A DNA stretch of 64,000 nucleotides from Plectosphaerella cucumerina (Eukaryota > Ascomycota > Sordariomycetes > Glomerellales > Plectosphaerellaceae). Positions 10,864 to 22,712 of this stretch are shown piece by piece (positions within the stretch are counted from its first letter, which is position 1; every line of letters begins with the position of its first letter). The DNA is taken from positions 2,666,001 to 2,730,000 of the forward strand of contig JAGPXD010000001.1 in the NCBI GenBank assembly GCA_020746995.1. The letters are read 5' to 3'. A program made the position numbers and the translations under genes. A model generated the notes under the pieces. The model did no database searches. It was given only the letters and a program-made list of their open reading frames with translations, and was not told where the DNA came from.

Positions 10864-13800
10864 TTAGCTGATGTTGGCGGCCCGGTCCACGAGCCCCGGC
10901 GTGTCCTCGCCGCTCGACGACTCCTCCAGGGCGCTGCCCTGGATGCGCCGCTTGGCCTCCTTCTTCTCGGCCTCGGTCACGTCCTTGTCGTCCTTGCGCA
11001 TGTCGGGCGTCCACTGCGCCTCGTCGGGCGAGTGGCCGATGGACATGCCGGCCCGCACCAGCGTCTCGAGCGCTCCCGCCGAGTTGTCCGCAAGGTCGTC
11101 GTCGAACTGCATCTTGCCCTCCTCGAACAGCAGCACGAGCGTGCTGCCGCCGAACTTGAAGTAGCCCAGCTCCTCGGCCCGGCGCACCTCCTCGCCCTCC
11201 TTGCGCGTGATGACAGTGCTGCCTACCATCATGGCGCCGATACAGATGACCATGACGCGGCCGTGCTTGGGGCTGTCGATCGGGCAGATAACACGCACGT
11301 TCTCGCCGTACACGTCCAGCGCCGACCGGATCGCCATCGGGTTGACAGTGTAGTACTCGCCGGCGATGAGCTTGGGCTTGTCCAGCACGCCATCCACCGG
11401 GATGTGGAATCGATGGTAATCCTGCGGCGCCAGCCGGAAGATGCCGAGCGCACCGTTGTCGTAGCGCGCCGCATCCTCCGGGTAAGCGTCGCCCAGGAGT
11501 CGCTTGATCGAGAACTCGCGTCCCTTGACCCAGATCTTGGTCGCCTGGCTGACGCTGTTGAACACCACCGAACGGCAGTCGGCCGGTGACACGACGATGC
11601 CGGGGTGGTCAGGGGCCGAGCACGGCCGCGCGCCCGGCTTCAGAGCACGGTAGAAGAACTCGTTGAAGTTCTTAAACTCCTCGACCGGCTGCAGCACCTC
11701 AGACATGTCGAGGCGGTGGAACGCGATGAACTTGGGAATCTCGTGCTTCGATGCGGGATCCTCGAACTTCTTGCCCTGCTTGACACTCATGCTCTTGAGC
11801 ATCTTGCGAACTGAAAGGTACACGTCAGCCTGTTTCCCGAGAAGTCAGTCGTCATGGGCACTCACTCCTCTTGGTCTCCATGTTGTTCGACTTGAGACCC
11901 TTGTACAGCAGCCTGATGCCGAGGCGGACGTAGACGCTCATCTTCTCTTCGTTGATCTGACCCGTGATGCGGTCCTGGACGAGGATATTGGCAGAGTTGG
12001 CGCCAAGCTTGTACCCTCCGTAAGAGATCTTGGTGATGACCTTTGAATACCACTTGCGTTGCGCCTGGCTCGAGGTGACGAATCCGCCCATGACCAGGTT
12101 GTTCACCTGTCGCCAGTCCTGGCTCGCGCACGTGGCGATGTGCGTGATGATGTCCGTGTCCTTGCGCTTGTTGAGACGTGGCTGGTGGCAGATGGGGCAC
12201 TCGCGGATCTCCACGACGTGCTCCTCGGCGCCACGGTCTTCGACGAGGTCGTTGCGGTCCAGGTAGTCGCCTTCCTCGCCAGGCGTGCTCAGCTCCGGCA
12301 CCGACAGGGTCGTTTCCGAGGTGAGGTTTGACTCGTCCGTCACCTGCACGTCCGGCAGGCCGCCGGACGCCGGCGCTTCCTTGGCGGCGCCATCCTCCTT
12401 GTGCTGTCCGAGGAGAGGTGCGGCCAGGTTTTTGGCGGCCTTGTCGGCCTCGGAGAAGGCACCCTTGACTCTGTCCGCGAGGGTCTGCTGGGGACGGCCC
12501 TTAGCCGCCAGCTGGTCCTCGAGGCAGATGACGGCCTCGTCCATGGTAAGGTCGTAGATGTCGTCGCCGGTCTCGTCGTGGGCCTTGTGCGGGAAGCGCT
12601 GGAAGAAGCTGTCGATGGTGCTCTCGCGCAGGGTGGAACCCAGGGTGTCCAGCATGGTGGTGAGCTCGACCTTGCTGATGCGGCCGCTCTCGTCGGTATC
12701 GTACTGCTTGAGGAGGGATCGCCAGAACTGCTGGCGCAGCGCCGGGTACGGGACGTACTTGGCGCGGAGGTAGATGGTGGGGTTGTGCTTGGCCTCCCAC
12801 TTCTTGGCATCCTTCATCTTGAGGGGGATGGTGTAGTCGTCGAAGCCCATGCCGCCGGCTTCGGGCTCGCCAACTTCGGCACCGGCGTTGGCCAGGGACT
12901 GGTCGGGGGTGAGGAACTCGGGGTTCAGGGACGTTGGTCCGCCGCCGGCGAGGGCGCTGGAGGCACCGGGCGAGGTGGAGAGCTGCGACGTGGCCGAGGC
13001 GGTACTGGCGTTCTTGGACAGCGGCGGGCGGACCATCTTGCTGAGGCTCTGCTGCGACGAGGTACGGGACATGGCGATGCGGCGGAAGCGCGAGGCCTTT
13101 TGCGGCGGCGCCTGGCCGGGCTCGGGAAGGTCGGGCAGCTGGTAAAGGTTGGTGGCGGGATCGGACTTGGGAGCGTTGTCGATGAGTTCCCTGATGGAGA
13201 GATTGCAGTCGGCGACGAAGTCGTTGGAGGAGTACTTGTCGTGGTCAATGACGGTGAAGTTGAATGAGTAGGACTGCTCGTGGCTCTGGACGTGGAAGAT
13301 CATCTTCTCGTTGAAGACGGGGTTGAGGCTGTGGCGGATGCGCTTGGTGCGGAAGGTCTTCTTGCCGAGGGAGACGACGACGAAGGGGTCCATATCGAAA
13401 GAAGTGCGCACCGAGTTTGGCTCGGGCGGGAGATCGAGGATGTGCTGGACCTCGAGGTAGATGACACCAACGACGTCGCTGCCTGTGTTGTTGAACTCGT
13501 AGATGTTGCCCTCCTTTCTCCTCCTGCGGCGCAGTCCCTTGATGCGCAGCCGGCGCTTCTTCTTCTCAATCGTCTCAGGCTTTGTGGCGTCCTCATTGTC
13601 GGATGAATCGGACGACGACGAGTCGTCAAGGTCGTCATCGTCGTCGAGATCGTCGGCGAGGGGGTCGGTCGGGTCGCGGGTGAGGGGCGGGGAGCGGGAA
13701 CCCGTGTCGTTGGACGGGGCCTTGACGGGCTTCAGCATGGGGGTCATGGAGGGCGTAGCGTTCCTGGAGCCAACAGGGATCTGCTTGACGATGCTGTAGA

Positions 13801-14659
13801 ACTTTTCGAAGATTTGTTCCCGTGTGGCGTGCGGGTCTGAGCGGTCGAGCAGGGTAAATTGCAGCATGACCTCGCCGGAGACGACGCTGGTCTTCTTGCC
13901 GGGCCGCTTGCTCCGCAGGCGGTACCACCGACCCTCCTGTTCGGTTTGTTCATTGGCGAAGATGTCCTCAAGAGCAACATCGAACTCGCCCATGTAGTCC
14001 TTGCCGAAGCGATCCTTGTCCCAGCAGATGACGTCGAGGAGGAGGCTCTGGGGGGTGCTGACGGGCAGTTCTTCGATGACGTTCCATTCTGGGTTCAGGG
14101 TTTTCGGGACTTCGTGGGTAATGACTTTGGCATCGCCGAGAGTGAGAACGAGATACTGTGGGCGCAAGTGTCAGCTGGAGGGGCAGAGGCAGAGGCGGGC
14201 AGCCATGCGGGTTGCCGAGCAGAGGGGGGACACGTACTGGGTCTGATGTGCCGCTCCTGTCTTTCGCGGCAAGGTCACGGGCCTGTGACGTGATTGTCAG
14301 TTACAGGACGAGAAGGAGAAAACAGTGTTTCCAGAGTGCAAGATGCGTGCCAGTGCCGCCTCATCGAACGCAGAGCGAGCAATTGAAGCGGTGTCAGCAT
14401 GGCCGATTCGCTGTTCCTCGTAGGAGGCAGCCAACCACGTTCAGACAGAGCAAGAGCAGCTGCAAAAGATCTGGATCAAACATACCCTCAGAATGACAAT
14501 CTTGAGGGCCAGGCCATTGTCCTTTGGACTCATTTCGCCCGGCATCTTGGTGATGGTCGTGGAGTTGCCGTTGCTGTTTGTCCGCATAGGGCTGCTGTTG
14601 CGGCTGCTGCGGATGGAGGAGCTGGACTTTAAGCGTCCGGGGATGATGCTACGGACCAT
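10864..14659 (-). CDS. psd2: phosphatidylserine decarboxylase, Psd2 type (C2-C2-EF-PSD)
   Basis: Four exons on the minus strand (14486-14659, 14238-14282, 11866-14155, 10864-11810) give 1151 residues. The introns are 203, 82 and 55 bases. The enzyme converts phosphatidylserine to phosphatidylethanolamine with a pyruvoyl cofactor; in yeast the Psd2 form works in the Golgi/endosome system. The first C2 domain (about 49-175) is assembled from exons 1-3, and its calcium-site motif SDPYLVL crosses the exon 2/3 joint. After an acidic and basic linker there is a second C2 domain (about 302-400, DMDPFVVVSLG), a Ser-rich linker, one EF-hand-like loop (about 560-572, DTDESGRISKVE) and the catalytic domain (about 800-1110). 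The autocleavage motif GGST lies at 1057-1060, typical of the Psd2 class rather than the LGST of mitochondrial forms. Length and domain order fit the family, so I regard the gene as intact. Confidence 0.95.
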
Positions 14660-17600
14660 GGTGGGCGGCTCGTAATAGGTGGGTATGTATGGGTGGGTAG
14701 CGTCACGGGCGGGCGGGGTGGTAGACGTGGAGCTCCAGCTGCCCCTTGGATGCCTGGCCACACCAGACTGGACTGGACTGCAGCTTGGAGGGGCGATTCG
14801 GCACGGGGCAATCCTGACCCGCTGAAGTCACCGAGATTCAAGACGGGCGGCGTCAAGACTCCGGAGGTTCGGGCTTGTTGCGTTGCGTTGCGGCGGTACG
14901 GAGGGTGCGCGTCAGCGTCGCAGGTGGTGTCTGGGGGCTGCAACAGCTGCAGTGCAGGGCAATCGGGTCCAGTGCTCTGCTGAGCTGGGCGCTCGGCGGG
15001 GTGTGCCAGTGGTGGGTGTGTGTGCACAGGTGCCAATGGATGCCAATCGTGCCGGGCCGCGGGTGGGTGACGTAGCCGACTTTTGTGCGTGCACACGCGG
15101 CGCGGATCAGCCAAGCCTTTTCAAGCCTTGGGAGCTTTCTTCACTGCCTCCCTCGGATGGAATTTGCACTGCGTGCCGTCCGCCTGGTAGCTGCAGGATA
15201 GCCAGACCAGTGGGTTTCCCGGCGCGGTAGGCGGATTCTTCGGGGGATGCGGAACCCAGGACGAGAGGAGAGGGATCGGAGACGTAAGGCGTCCGGGGCT
15301 CAGCTCTGCGATCGCTTCAAGCCCCGTACGGTCGCTGATCCGCCTGGAATAGCTTCGAAGCAGTGGGGAATCCCTCCCGTAGTCGATGATGGGTCGGCCT
15401 ATGCTCGAAATGGGTTGCGATGCGCTCAAAGTACCGATACGAGCAGTGCAGGGCGGATCTGATCCGTACGTACACTTGCGCTTCCGCACTTCGTTATGTT
15501 CGATCGGTGAGTCGTTCGTTCGTAAGGTACGTACAAGTATCCCGTCAGGCGAGACAACGGAGGTCGGAGAGGAGGGTGTGCCGCGTTTGTGCTTGGCGGC
15601 AGGTCAGCCCGACTTGACGTCGTCGCTCTGTCGATCGCTCCTGCGGGCGGTGGCTCTGCTTGGGGTCTAGGTGCGCAGGAAGGGTATCAATGGTTCTGGT
15701 CGATGGCCCGATTAGTTAGGAGGGAGCTCCAGGATCTAGGTGGGAGACAATTCGTAAAAAGGAGCTGAAGAAGTGATGTGGCTAGGTAGGTAGGTAGGTA
15801 GCTGCAGGCACCTCGATGTCCTCGCCCACGACAATCCGAGGTGCAGTATGCAGGGGTTATTCCAGGGGAAGCTTGAGGACAAGATGGAAGAGGAGGGAAA
15901 ATGACGAGAGGCGGGAGTCAAAAAGAAGAGGCAACGGGAGGACTGAATCAGAAGCTCAAATCCCCAACTCAAAAAGTCGAGCTGAGGCCAGGAGGCACGC
16001 ACCCACGCGCGACACACATGCCCACGCGCGACCAGCACTCGCAAGGTCCCTGTCCCTCCCTTCCCTTCCCTTCCCTCTCCTCGGTCTGATCGGCCTCCAG
16101 CCCCTGGTGGCCTTGTCGCCGTCGGGGCATTTTCCCTCTCAAACTCGAGATGAGGCATCCACCGGGGCGGCACCAAGCGAGAGAAGCTCGAGCTTCAAGC
16201 TCAAGCTATCCCTTCCAGTCTCTTTTCAACCCCCCGGAACAACTCCCGCCGACCAGGGGCCGTCGGTAGACCGTAGAGCTACCGGGGCAGCAGCAAGCCA
16301 AACGCCCACGGGCAATCTAAACTTGCGGCTCCGCGGGGGTAGCAGGGAAACCAAGAGACTGGAATGGAATCTCATTGCAAGAAAAAAAGACCAACGCACC
16401 CGGCTCGTCGTCGCCGCCCGTTGTCCCGCGCCGTGCCGTGGGCGTGGGCCGTGTGTTGCCTGACAAGGCTCGGAGGCGGGCTGATCTGCCAGACTTGTTG
16501 GGGCAGTTGAAATCAATGCCCGCCACGCACTGGCAGCATTGGCTGGCTGTGTGTTCCGTCGGGGGTCCGCGTTTGAAGCAGCCAAGGATAGGGGGCGGCG
16601 GGCAGGGTCCTCGCCAAGGGAACGTGATGGAAAGAAAGATCTCGGTTCAGGAAATGGGCAATAAATGAACGAAGAGAAAACCACAGAAGCGGACTTGAAG
16701 CCGACTTGGGCTTGTGACTGACCTCGGGTTCGTGTGTCTCCCACTGCTCATCCCCCAAAGACGGAACAGACAAGTGCTGCTGCTGGTCTTGTTGGGTTTC
16801 GCAAGGGAGCGAGCGCCCCCTGTTCCTTTTTTTTTTCTGGATCGTCCGTCGCCGACCGACCAACGTGGCCGCTGCTCGTCTTATAATAATAGTAGCCTCC
16901 TCGGTTTCCCGGCACGGTCGGTGGGATCCCGCCAATTCCGGTCGCCTGGCTCAATTGCAGTAGTACTGTAAATAAATGTCGCGCTGAGATGCTCCGGAAG
17001 CTCGAGCTCGAGGTACAAACGTACGGCACACGTCGCCGCAAGGGGAGTAGTCGCTTTGCTCAAGGGGGCGGGTTCCCCAGGCAGTCCGTCCTCGCTTGCT
17101 GGCCGCCCCCCTCCTCCCCCCCTCGCTCCCCCTTTCCCACGGGGGGTAACGGGTCTAAAAGTAGGTTTCTGATGGATCGTCAGCTTCCACAACAAACCGA
17201 ACAGACAAACCCCGACCCAGCTCCAGCCCCAGCCAAACCCGAGGTGCGCCTCAGCTGCAGCGCCAGCTACTAACGTAAGGTGGGCTAGAGCCGGCGGTGA
17301 GGTCTGCTTCGTTGTCGAGTCGAGCCGAGTCGAGTCGGCCCCCCTGGCCCGTCTCTGACCACCTTCGTTCGGTCTTCCTCTTCCTCCTGCTGCATCCAGC
17401 CAGAGGGGGGTGCGGACTCGGCGACGCAGAACGGACGAATCGTGCTTGCGACTGCCAGCCAAACGGGCGGCACACGCGGCCGCCCGGCCAGGTTGTCCCT
17501 TCTGAGGTGCAGACTCGGAAGCAGCAGCAGTGTCTTTACTTCGATGGCGAAATCCCCAGCCCTAGTGAGCGATAGCGAGGCGCGTTTGTGCCTGGGATAT

Positions 17601-17944
17601 GCCCGTCGGAGAAGGGGACGGGACCACCAATGCAAGCAAGACTCCTCCCACTTGCCGCGAGCCGCCATCGATGTGAAGCAAGGCGTCCACCCTGAATGAC
17701 TTCCTCTCATTGACCCCGTTCTTCGCCGCTCCGCACAATTCATTACTCGATATCCATCTCCGCAGGGACGATGCCAGGTCAGCGCCGTTGCAGTCTTATC
17801 CAGGCCAAGACATGTCCGCCGTTAGCTCCTCGGCCCCTGGGCCCCTGGGCTGAGTGCCTCCATTTCGATGGGTCGCATTGCGGGGTCCGCCCGAGTACGG
17901 GAGGCTACATTTACACTGCGACAAGTCCACACCCAAGACAGCAG
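14660..17944. other. long GC-rich intergenic region
   Basis: I see no supportable gene in this 3.3 kb stretch upstream of the decarboxylase gene. Frames of 100-215 codons exist on both strands but overlap, lack domains and change composition erratically. A (TAGG)4 run lies at 15783-15800. Confidence 0.45.
15783..15800. repeat. (TAGG)n simple repeat
   Basis: Four and a half perfect copies of the tetranucleotide TAGG lie in intergenic DNA. It is short and has no evident function. Confidence 0.8.
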
Positions 17945-19603
17945 CCCTATGATTAGTGCTTACTAATTATTTCTCTTCGTTAATACTCTAGTCCAAGCTA
18001 TTTTATATTTCTTTTAAACAGCCGGGATTCTACAGTATATAACTGAGAAATAGTCATAAAGAGATTTCCTATTTACTACCTAGATGGTGCAGTCTTTTTC
18101 TGTCGGTCAGCTGAAATAACTCCCTGCCATGTGAGTGACCAGGTAAGATGAAGTACTGCCTCCAATTCCCTTCGGCTCTCAACCTTCACGATTCTTTCGG
18201 GCCAGCTGCCACGCTGCCGGGATCAACTTGGCGTACAGCGCACTCTTGATCTAGACCTTGATCTCCTCAGTCGAGGCTGTGTGTTCCAACTGCGACATGA
18301 GTCGGCTTTCGTTAAAAAAAACGGCGAGAAACTTGATACAGCTGTATCATTGCTGCCGTCTAATAGCTTCTTGCTGAGACGGGCCGTCATGTTATGTTGG
18401 TAGTGAGGTTTTCAGCAGGCCGCATGATGGTAGCAACAGCATTAACATCACCTCTCTTCGCCACTTTCGTTCAAAGATTGCTGGTGGCTCGCCTTCAATC
18501 CTTGCGGTTTCGTGTGGGAATTATCACTTCGCCGTGAAACCAGGATGCAACTTGCAGTGTCTATACAGGTACACAAGGTGCAGTAGGAGAAGGCGTTACT
18601 TGCATTACGCCTTGGTCAGGTCCTTAGTCTCTTGGCACATCCCTCAGTGCCGACATTGCCAACACTCTTGTTCTGCAATGGCTCAGCCCCGTCGCTATAC
18701 AAGCCTGGCAATCTATATCGATGCTACCAGTAGACGCGGATACGCGACTGGACTTTGGAAGTTGCGCCGACGATCAACATCCATAGAGGCCCTGAGCCTC
18801 GTGCATAAGTTGAACATGGCAGTTGACAGCTCCGGGTCCGATGTCCCATCATGAGCGTCGCTGAATAGCGTTCCTAGACACTGGGTTGCATTCGGGTAGT
18901 AGAGTACCTCGCCAGAAGACCCTTACCCCAATGCGAAGATCGGAGGATGGTAGTCACGTCTCTATGCAAGACCCTTGCAATCCCTTACACTATCCAGGCA
19001 TCGTAATTGGCTCTCCACGAGTGGACTTCACGATGAAGCAGGTGCTCATACACGTTGTCCGGCGATTGGATGAGAGATGTTCACACGGAATGCCCATATT
19101 GAACAACGTGGAAGACTTTGCAGCATGTATTGCAAGCCACAGAGCCAGTCAGGAATTGCGGCATCGGAAGTCCAACGATTCGAGTGATTTTCTCTGTCTT
19201 TTGTCACTATGGAGGCTGCAGAATGATGCCCAACGTGACGACCTTCCGAATCGGTCGGGCTACACTAAGGGCAGCGGAGTTCCGCCATTACCCGCTGCAT
19301 CTTCAATCATGACAACACGGTTAAACTGTGAACTATGTGTAAGAAACCCTGGTTGATCAGTGTTTTGTGGTGCCTCGCTTGCGGAATTCCGTGTCTTCAT
19401 CTGTGAGGGTCGTGTTGTTGCAGTCGACTTAAGCTTCTCGGACCGGGCCGCTGCTGCGAACCTGCGGCGTTGTCGATGGCTATAAGTACCAGGCGTGGAT
19501 GTTTCCATTTCTCAAAACTCGAGTATTCCAAAGATCTCCATTCCCAATTACAACACACTCATCCTATCACCCCCAAGCGGCACCCCCAAACCCAACCGCC
19601 AAC
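17945..19603. other. AT-rich start of the low-GC accessory island; no intact gene
   Basis: Composition changes sharply at about 17945: bases 17957-18085 are strongly AT-rich, with runs such as TATTTTATATTTCTTTTAAA. GC stays visibly lower than in the flanking core DNA up to about 25300. Open frames near 18534-18854 and 18886-19356 start at non-ATG codons and show no domain. They may be decayed coding DNA, but I cannot identify it. Confidence 0.5.
19481..19488 (+). promoter_or_regulatory. TATA-like box of the secreted-protein gene
   Basis: TATAAGTA lies 116 bases upstream of the chosen start at 19604 but only 11 bases upstream of the alternative in-frame ATG at 19499. Transcription should begin downstream of 19499, which favours 19604 as the true start. 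Confidence 0.45.
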
Positions 19604-20032
19604 ATGGTCAACCTCATCCACATCGTCTCTCCACTTGTCGCCTTCGCCGCCGTCGCCCACGCTCAGTGGTATGTCGTCGGTGTCAAGAACGAGTGGAGCG
19701 TGACCCAAATCCCCAACGGCGTCAATTATGTGACGAACGACTACTCGATCGGCGCCATGAACATGGACTCCGGCGACGAGGACGACGCGAACCACTCGGG
19801 CTGGGGCCGCGGCCGGGAGAACATCTGCGGCACAAACGTCATGGACGCCGAGGTCTGGTGCTGGGGCGACGTCACCAAGAACTGCCAGGGGTACATCGCC
19901 GCCTTCAAGTCACGCAGTTGCCGCACGTTCTGCGAATCGCTCGGCGACAAACGGAACCTCTACAACTGGAACGCCGCCACCTCGGGGGCGTGGTTCAGGG
20001 CCGACCTTGTCTGCGATAGGCCTTATCCCTGA
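19604..20032 (+). CDS. small secreted cysteine-rich protein (effector candidate)
   Basis: This single-exon frame encodes 142 residues from an ATG in good context (CAACATGGTC). Residues 1-20 form a classic signal peptide (hydrophobic core LVAFAAVAH, cleavage expected after AHA at 20). The mature 122 residues hold exactly six cysteines at 75, 86, 94, 106, 110 and 137, enough for three disulfides, together with many Trp and Tyr and an acidic stretch at 55-62. There is no membrane anchor and no catalytic motif I recognise. An upstream in-frame ATG would bury the signal peptide 35 residues in, and the TATA-like box argues against it. The gene sits alone in the lower-GC island, a common setting for fungal effectors. 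Secretion is strongly supported; a role in host or microbe interaction is inferred. Confidence 0.8.
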   Translation: MVNLIHIVSPLVAFAAVAHAQWYVVGVKNEWSVTQIPNGVNYVTNDYSIGAMNMDSGDEDDANHSGWGRGRENICGTNVMDAEVWCWGDVTKNCQGYIAAFKSRSCRTFCESLGDKRNLYNWNAATSGAWFRADLVCDRPYP

Positions 20033-20824
20033 GGGCACAAGCGGAGGGTGCTATGCAGGCCTTACACGATCGTCCATGTGTATGGCAATGGAGGTGCCTC
20101 ATCCAGTGTTTCATTGAGGCGACAGGAGCAAGTGAGGATGGCATGATGTTCTGTGTGTTTTTCATTCTGCACAATGTCCGGACATTTGACTCAGCGGATC
20201 GAACCCGTGTTTTCGCAAATTACCTGGCATACCTTAGGTCCGTATATTTCTCTCAATTGTAGCGTCCCAGAGAATGAGATCATTAAAATGTCACATTATG
20301 TACCGGTCTCAATTCTCGCAGATTCTGGCCATACATGTGAGCCTGATTACACTCTTGAAGGGGGTAGCTAATCTTTCTCAAGGCTGGGTATTCTTCTTCA
20401 TCACTTCCTTGATGATGAGGTTCGCCAACGAAACGGACAGAAAGCAGATGAGTCACAATGTTCGCAAATAAACATACTCAATGTAATTACTAGACTGAAA
20501 AAAGTCCAGTGCCGCGTCCAAAGTCCTTAACTCCCCCAAGTATAATGACCTGGCGTATTCTGAGTCGTACGGGATACATGTACCTTATGAGAACTACCCT
20601 GCCCCCGAATACCTTGGTCGCGAGGTTCGGCCATAGATGCATGAAATCAAATCAGTACTCTCGATGAACAGTGTTGCTATGGCACAATGAATGACCAGCA
20701 TCATTGTCTGAAAGGAGTTGAAGCCGTCGAGAAATCCCATCTTTTGCCATGGCACATGTCTTGTGGGACAATGTCCGGGTAGATACGCGCTTCTTGTGAA
20801 GACCGAGTCGTTGCTGCGTACCTC
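20033..20824. other. intergenic region
   Basis: I see no supportable gene. This moderately AT-rich DNA is the 3' flank of the secreted-protein gene and of the first 2EXR gene. Confidence 0.5.
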
Positions 20825-21610
20825 TCAGTACTCCTCTGGGGATACGGATAGAAGGTGCATATTGGGCAACTGAAACTCTTTGTCTTTTGTAGTCCTCAGA
20901 TGGCTGCACGTGAACAGAAACAGAGCAAATTCGCGGACGCTTTCACGCTCTTCGCCCAGCTCGCTCAGCTCAGGGTATTCTGGGTCCGTAAGAGATTCAT
21001 CGGCGTAGAGAGCAGCCGTTTTTGCCGTTGGGGTCAAATGAGGAGGGGCCCAAGAGGGCGGGTCGTCGAGGTCGCCGAGGTTGGCGCTTACGACATGGGA
21101 GTGTCCGAGCCGTCGACAGCCGATGCAGGAGGGCTCGGGGATGTCGCAGGAGGGTGATCGATCATGGACAATGATTGTGCGCACGTGAGGGCACAGGTTT
21201 GCTAGCCCGGAGGCGAAGTCATGAAGACTATCCTCGAGGACGATCTCGAGTGCGACATGCTTGACGCGGGCCCAGGTTGTCTGATGCAGGAGTGGCCACG
21301 CCGGCTTTTCTTCCCAATGTTGACCGACGTGCAAAACGGTATGGTCCCAACTAAGCCAGAACTTCCGACGATCTGTTTGACTCATTGTGATCAGTGGAGA
21401 GTCCATGACGGCTTTCATCTCCTGTCGAGATTCCCTGCATGCGAGACCGGCCAGGTACGGCGCCGGGCCAACAGGCGTCATGGACACATACGCGGGATGC
21501 CCAGCGCCAGCAGGGCGGCAGGTGATGAACCAAACAGCCTGGGCGAGGAGAGCTTCGCGCCAGATTTGCATCCGGAGCTCTGCGGGAAGACGGGGGAAGA
21601 GAGTAAACAT
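20825..21610 (-). CDS. 2EXR-domain protein, tandem copy 1
   Basis: This uninterrupted minus-strand frame encodes 261 residues from the ATG at 21610. It opens directly with the 2EXR signature (FPRLPAELRMQIWREAL, residues 4-20), followed by the conserved YLAGLACRESR block near 51-61 and WDHTVLH near 86-92. The domain is common in fungi and of unknown function. The frame stays open upstream to an ATG at 21793. I prefer 21610 because the tandem copy at 22713-23560 has no upstream ATG and starts at the equivalent codon, although nucleotide similarity between the copies runs further upstream. Both copies end in Glu-Glu-Tyr-stop. This copy reads through the site where copy 2 appears to carry an intron. 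Confidence 0.72.
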   Translation of the reverse strand: MFTLFPRLPAELRMQIWREALLAQAVWFITCRPAGAGHPAYVSMTPVGPAPYLAGLACRESRQEMKAVMDSPLITMSQTDRRKFWLSWDHTVLHVGQHWEEKPAWPLLHQTTWARVKHVALEIVLEDSLHDFASGLANLCPHVRTIIVHDRSPSCDIPEPSCIGCRRLGHSHVVSANLGDLDDPPSWAPPHLTPTAKTAALYADESLTDPEYPELSELGEERESVREFALFLFTCSHLRTTKDKEFQLPNMHLLSVSPEEY

Positions 21611-22712
21611 GCCGTCGGTGTCGAAGTGGTAATCTGGGGTCAAGAGACAGGGTCCGGATACTAAGATTGATGTGTGAGTGGAAGAGGGGCGTTGGGAAGG
21701 TATGCTGGAGTTTTGGGGATTGCAGTCGAGTTGGTTGTGAGTGTCTGGACAGATTGTCAAAAGATGGCACAGAGGGCCGATAGACATATGCATCAGGATG
21801 AGGGTGGAATCTTGACTGTAATTGACTTACTACTTCTGTCAGCCGTACGATTAAAACATAGATAAAGAGCCTGTGCCGTTGCAAAGCCATTAAGGACCTT
21901 CGCTGTCCTGAACTATCTTATTAGCTTGTTTGAATCCACGAAGAATTATACCCTCGTAAAGGAAGAATGGCATTGTTTTGATCCTTCAACTAAAGCAAGC
22001 CTCTGGCTTTCAGTTTTACTATTGTAGCATTCCGGCTCAGCCCGGGTCTAATTTGTTTGAAACCATGTATTGCTTACCCTACGGTGTAGGCTTCTCGGTC
22101 TTACGCGATTATACGCGCTTGTTGGTCGAACCAACTCTAGGTGAGGGCGAGCAACATCGGTTGGAATTTGCTGCAGTAGGTGATGAAATCCATATCCTGG
22201 CTATGGGAGGCTCTTCTTAGCTACACATTCGACACAGCAAAATTGAGGAAACCATTGTACTTACCCTGGCAGCTCTGCTGATGGAACGGTTACTCCGCAG
22301 GGCCAGATCTCTGGTGACAACAACGCGAGCATTCGACAGCCCTGCTACTGAGCTGATGTGAAGAAGAGCGTGTTGGGAAAAGGCGCTGAGATGGATTTCG
22401 TCATGCACGTCTTGGGATGATATTTCTGGGGTGAGCAAGCAGAAGTGTGCTGCAGAAGGGACTGCTCTCATCATGCATGGACTCTAAGGTAGGTTGCGGG
22501 CTCAACAAATAAATGCAAGTAGATATGCTGTTACAAAAAAGAAACCCCCACTGCGCCAAACTCTTCTTCAAAGAGATCTTTGTCGCGATTTGATGCGATC
22601 TCCGGATCGATGCGCGGTGTTCAAAGGGGCTATCCTTTAGGCTCCAGGCTCCAGGCTCCAGTGGCCATTGAACCTAGGTGTGCAGCTCTGACGGTGCCAT
22701 CCTTTGCGCCTC
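21611..22712. other. duplicated upstream region and spacer between the 2EXR copies
   Basis: Bases 21611-22010 resemble 23561-23900, the upstream region of copy 2, including a GATCCTTCAACTAAAG-type segment near 21979 matched near 23873. The remainder has no supportable gene. Three perfect copies of the 7-mer AGGCTCC lie at 22639-22659. Confidence 0.55.
22639..22659. repeat. (AGGCTCC)3 tandem repeat
   Basis: Three perfect head-to-tail copies of a 7-base unit lie just downstream of the second 2EXR gene's stop codon. A short microsatellite-like repeat; no function is evident. Confidence 0.8.

Noticed and set aside
15816..16463. 215-codon open frame on the plus strand
   Set aside because: Non-conserved-looking, low-complexity Arg/Ser/Pro-rich translation with antisense frames of equal length.
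18886..19356. 156-codon frame in the AT-richer island
   Set aside because: Starts at a non-ATG codon and shows no domain on either strand; possibly decayed coding DNA but not supportable.
21611..21793. Upstream in-frame extension of 2EXR copy 1
   Set aside because: Copy 2 has no matching ATG and the extra residues are not protein-like; treated as leader although nucleotide similarity extends here.
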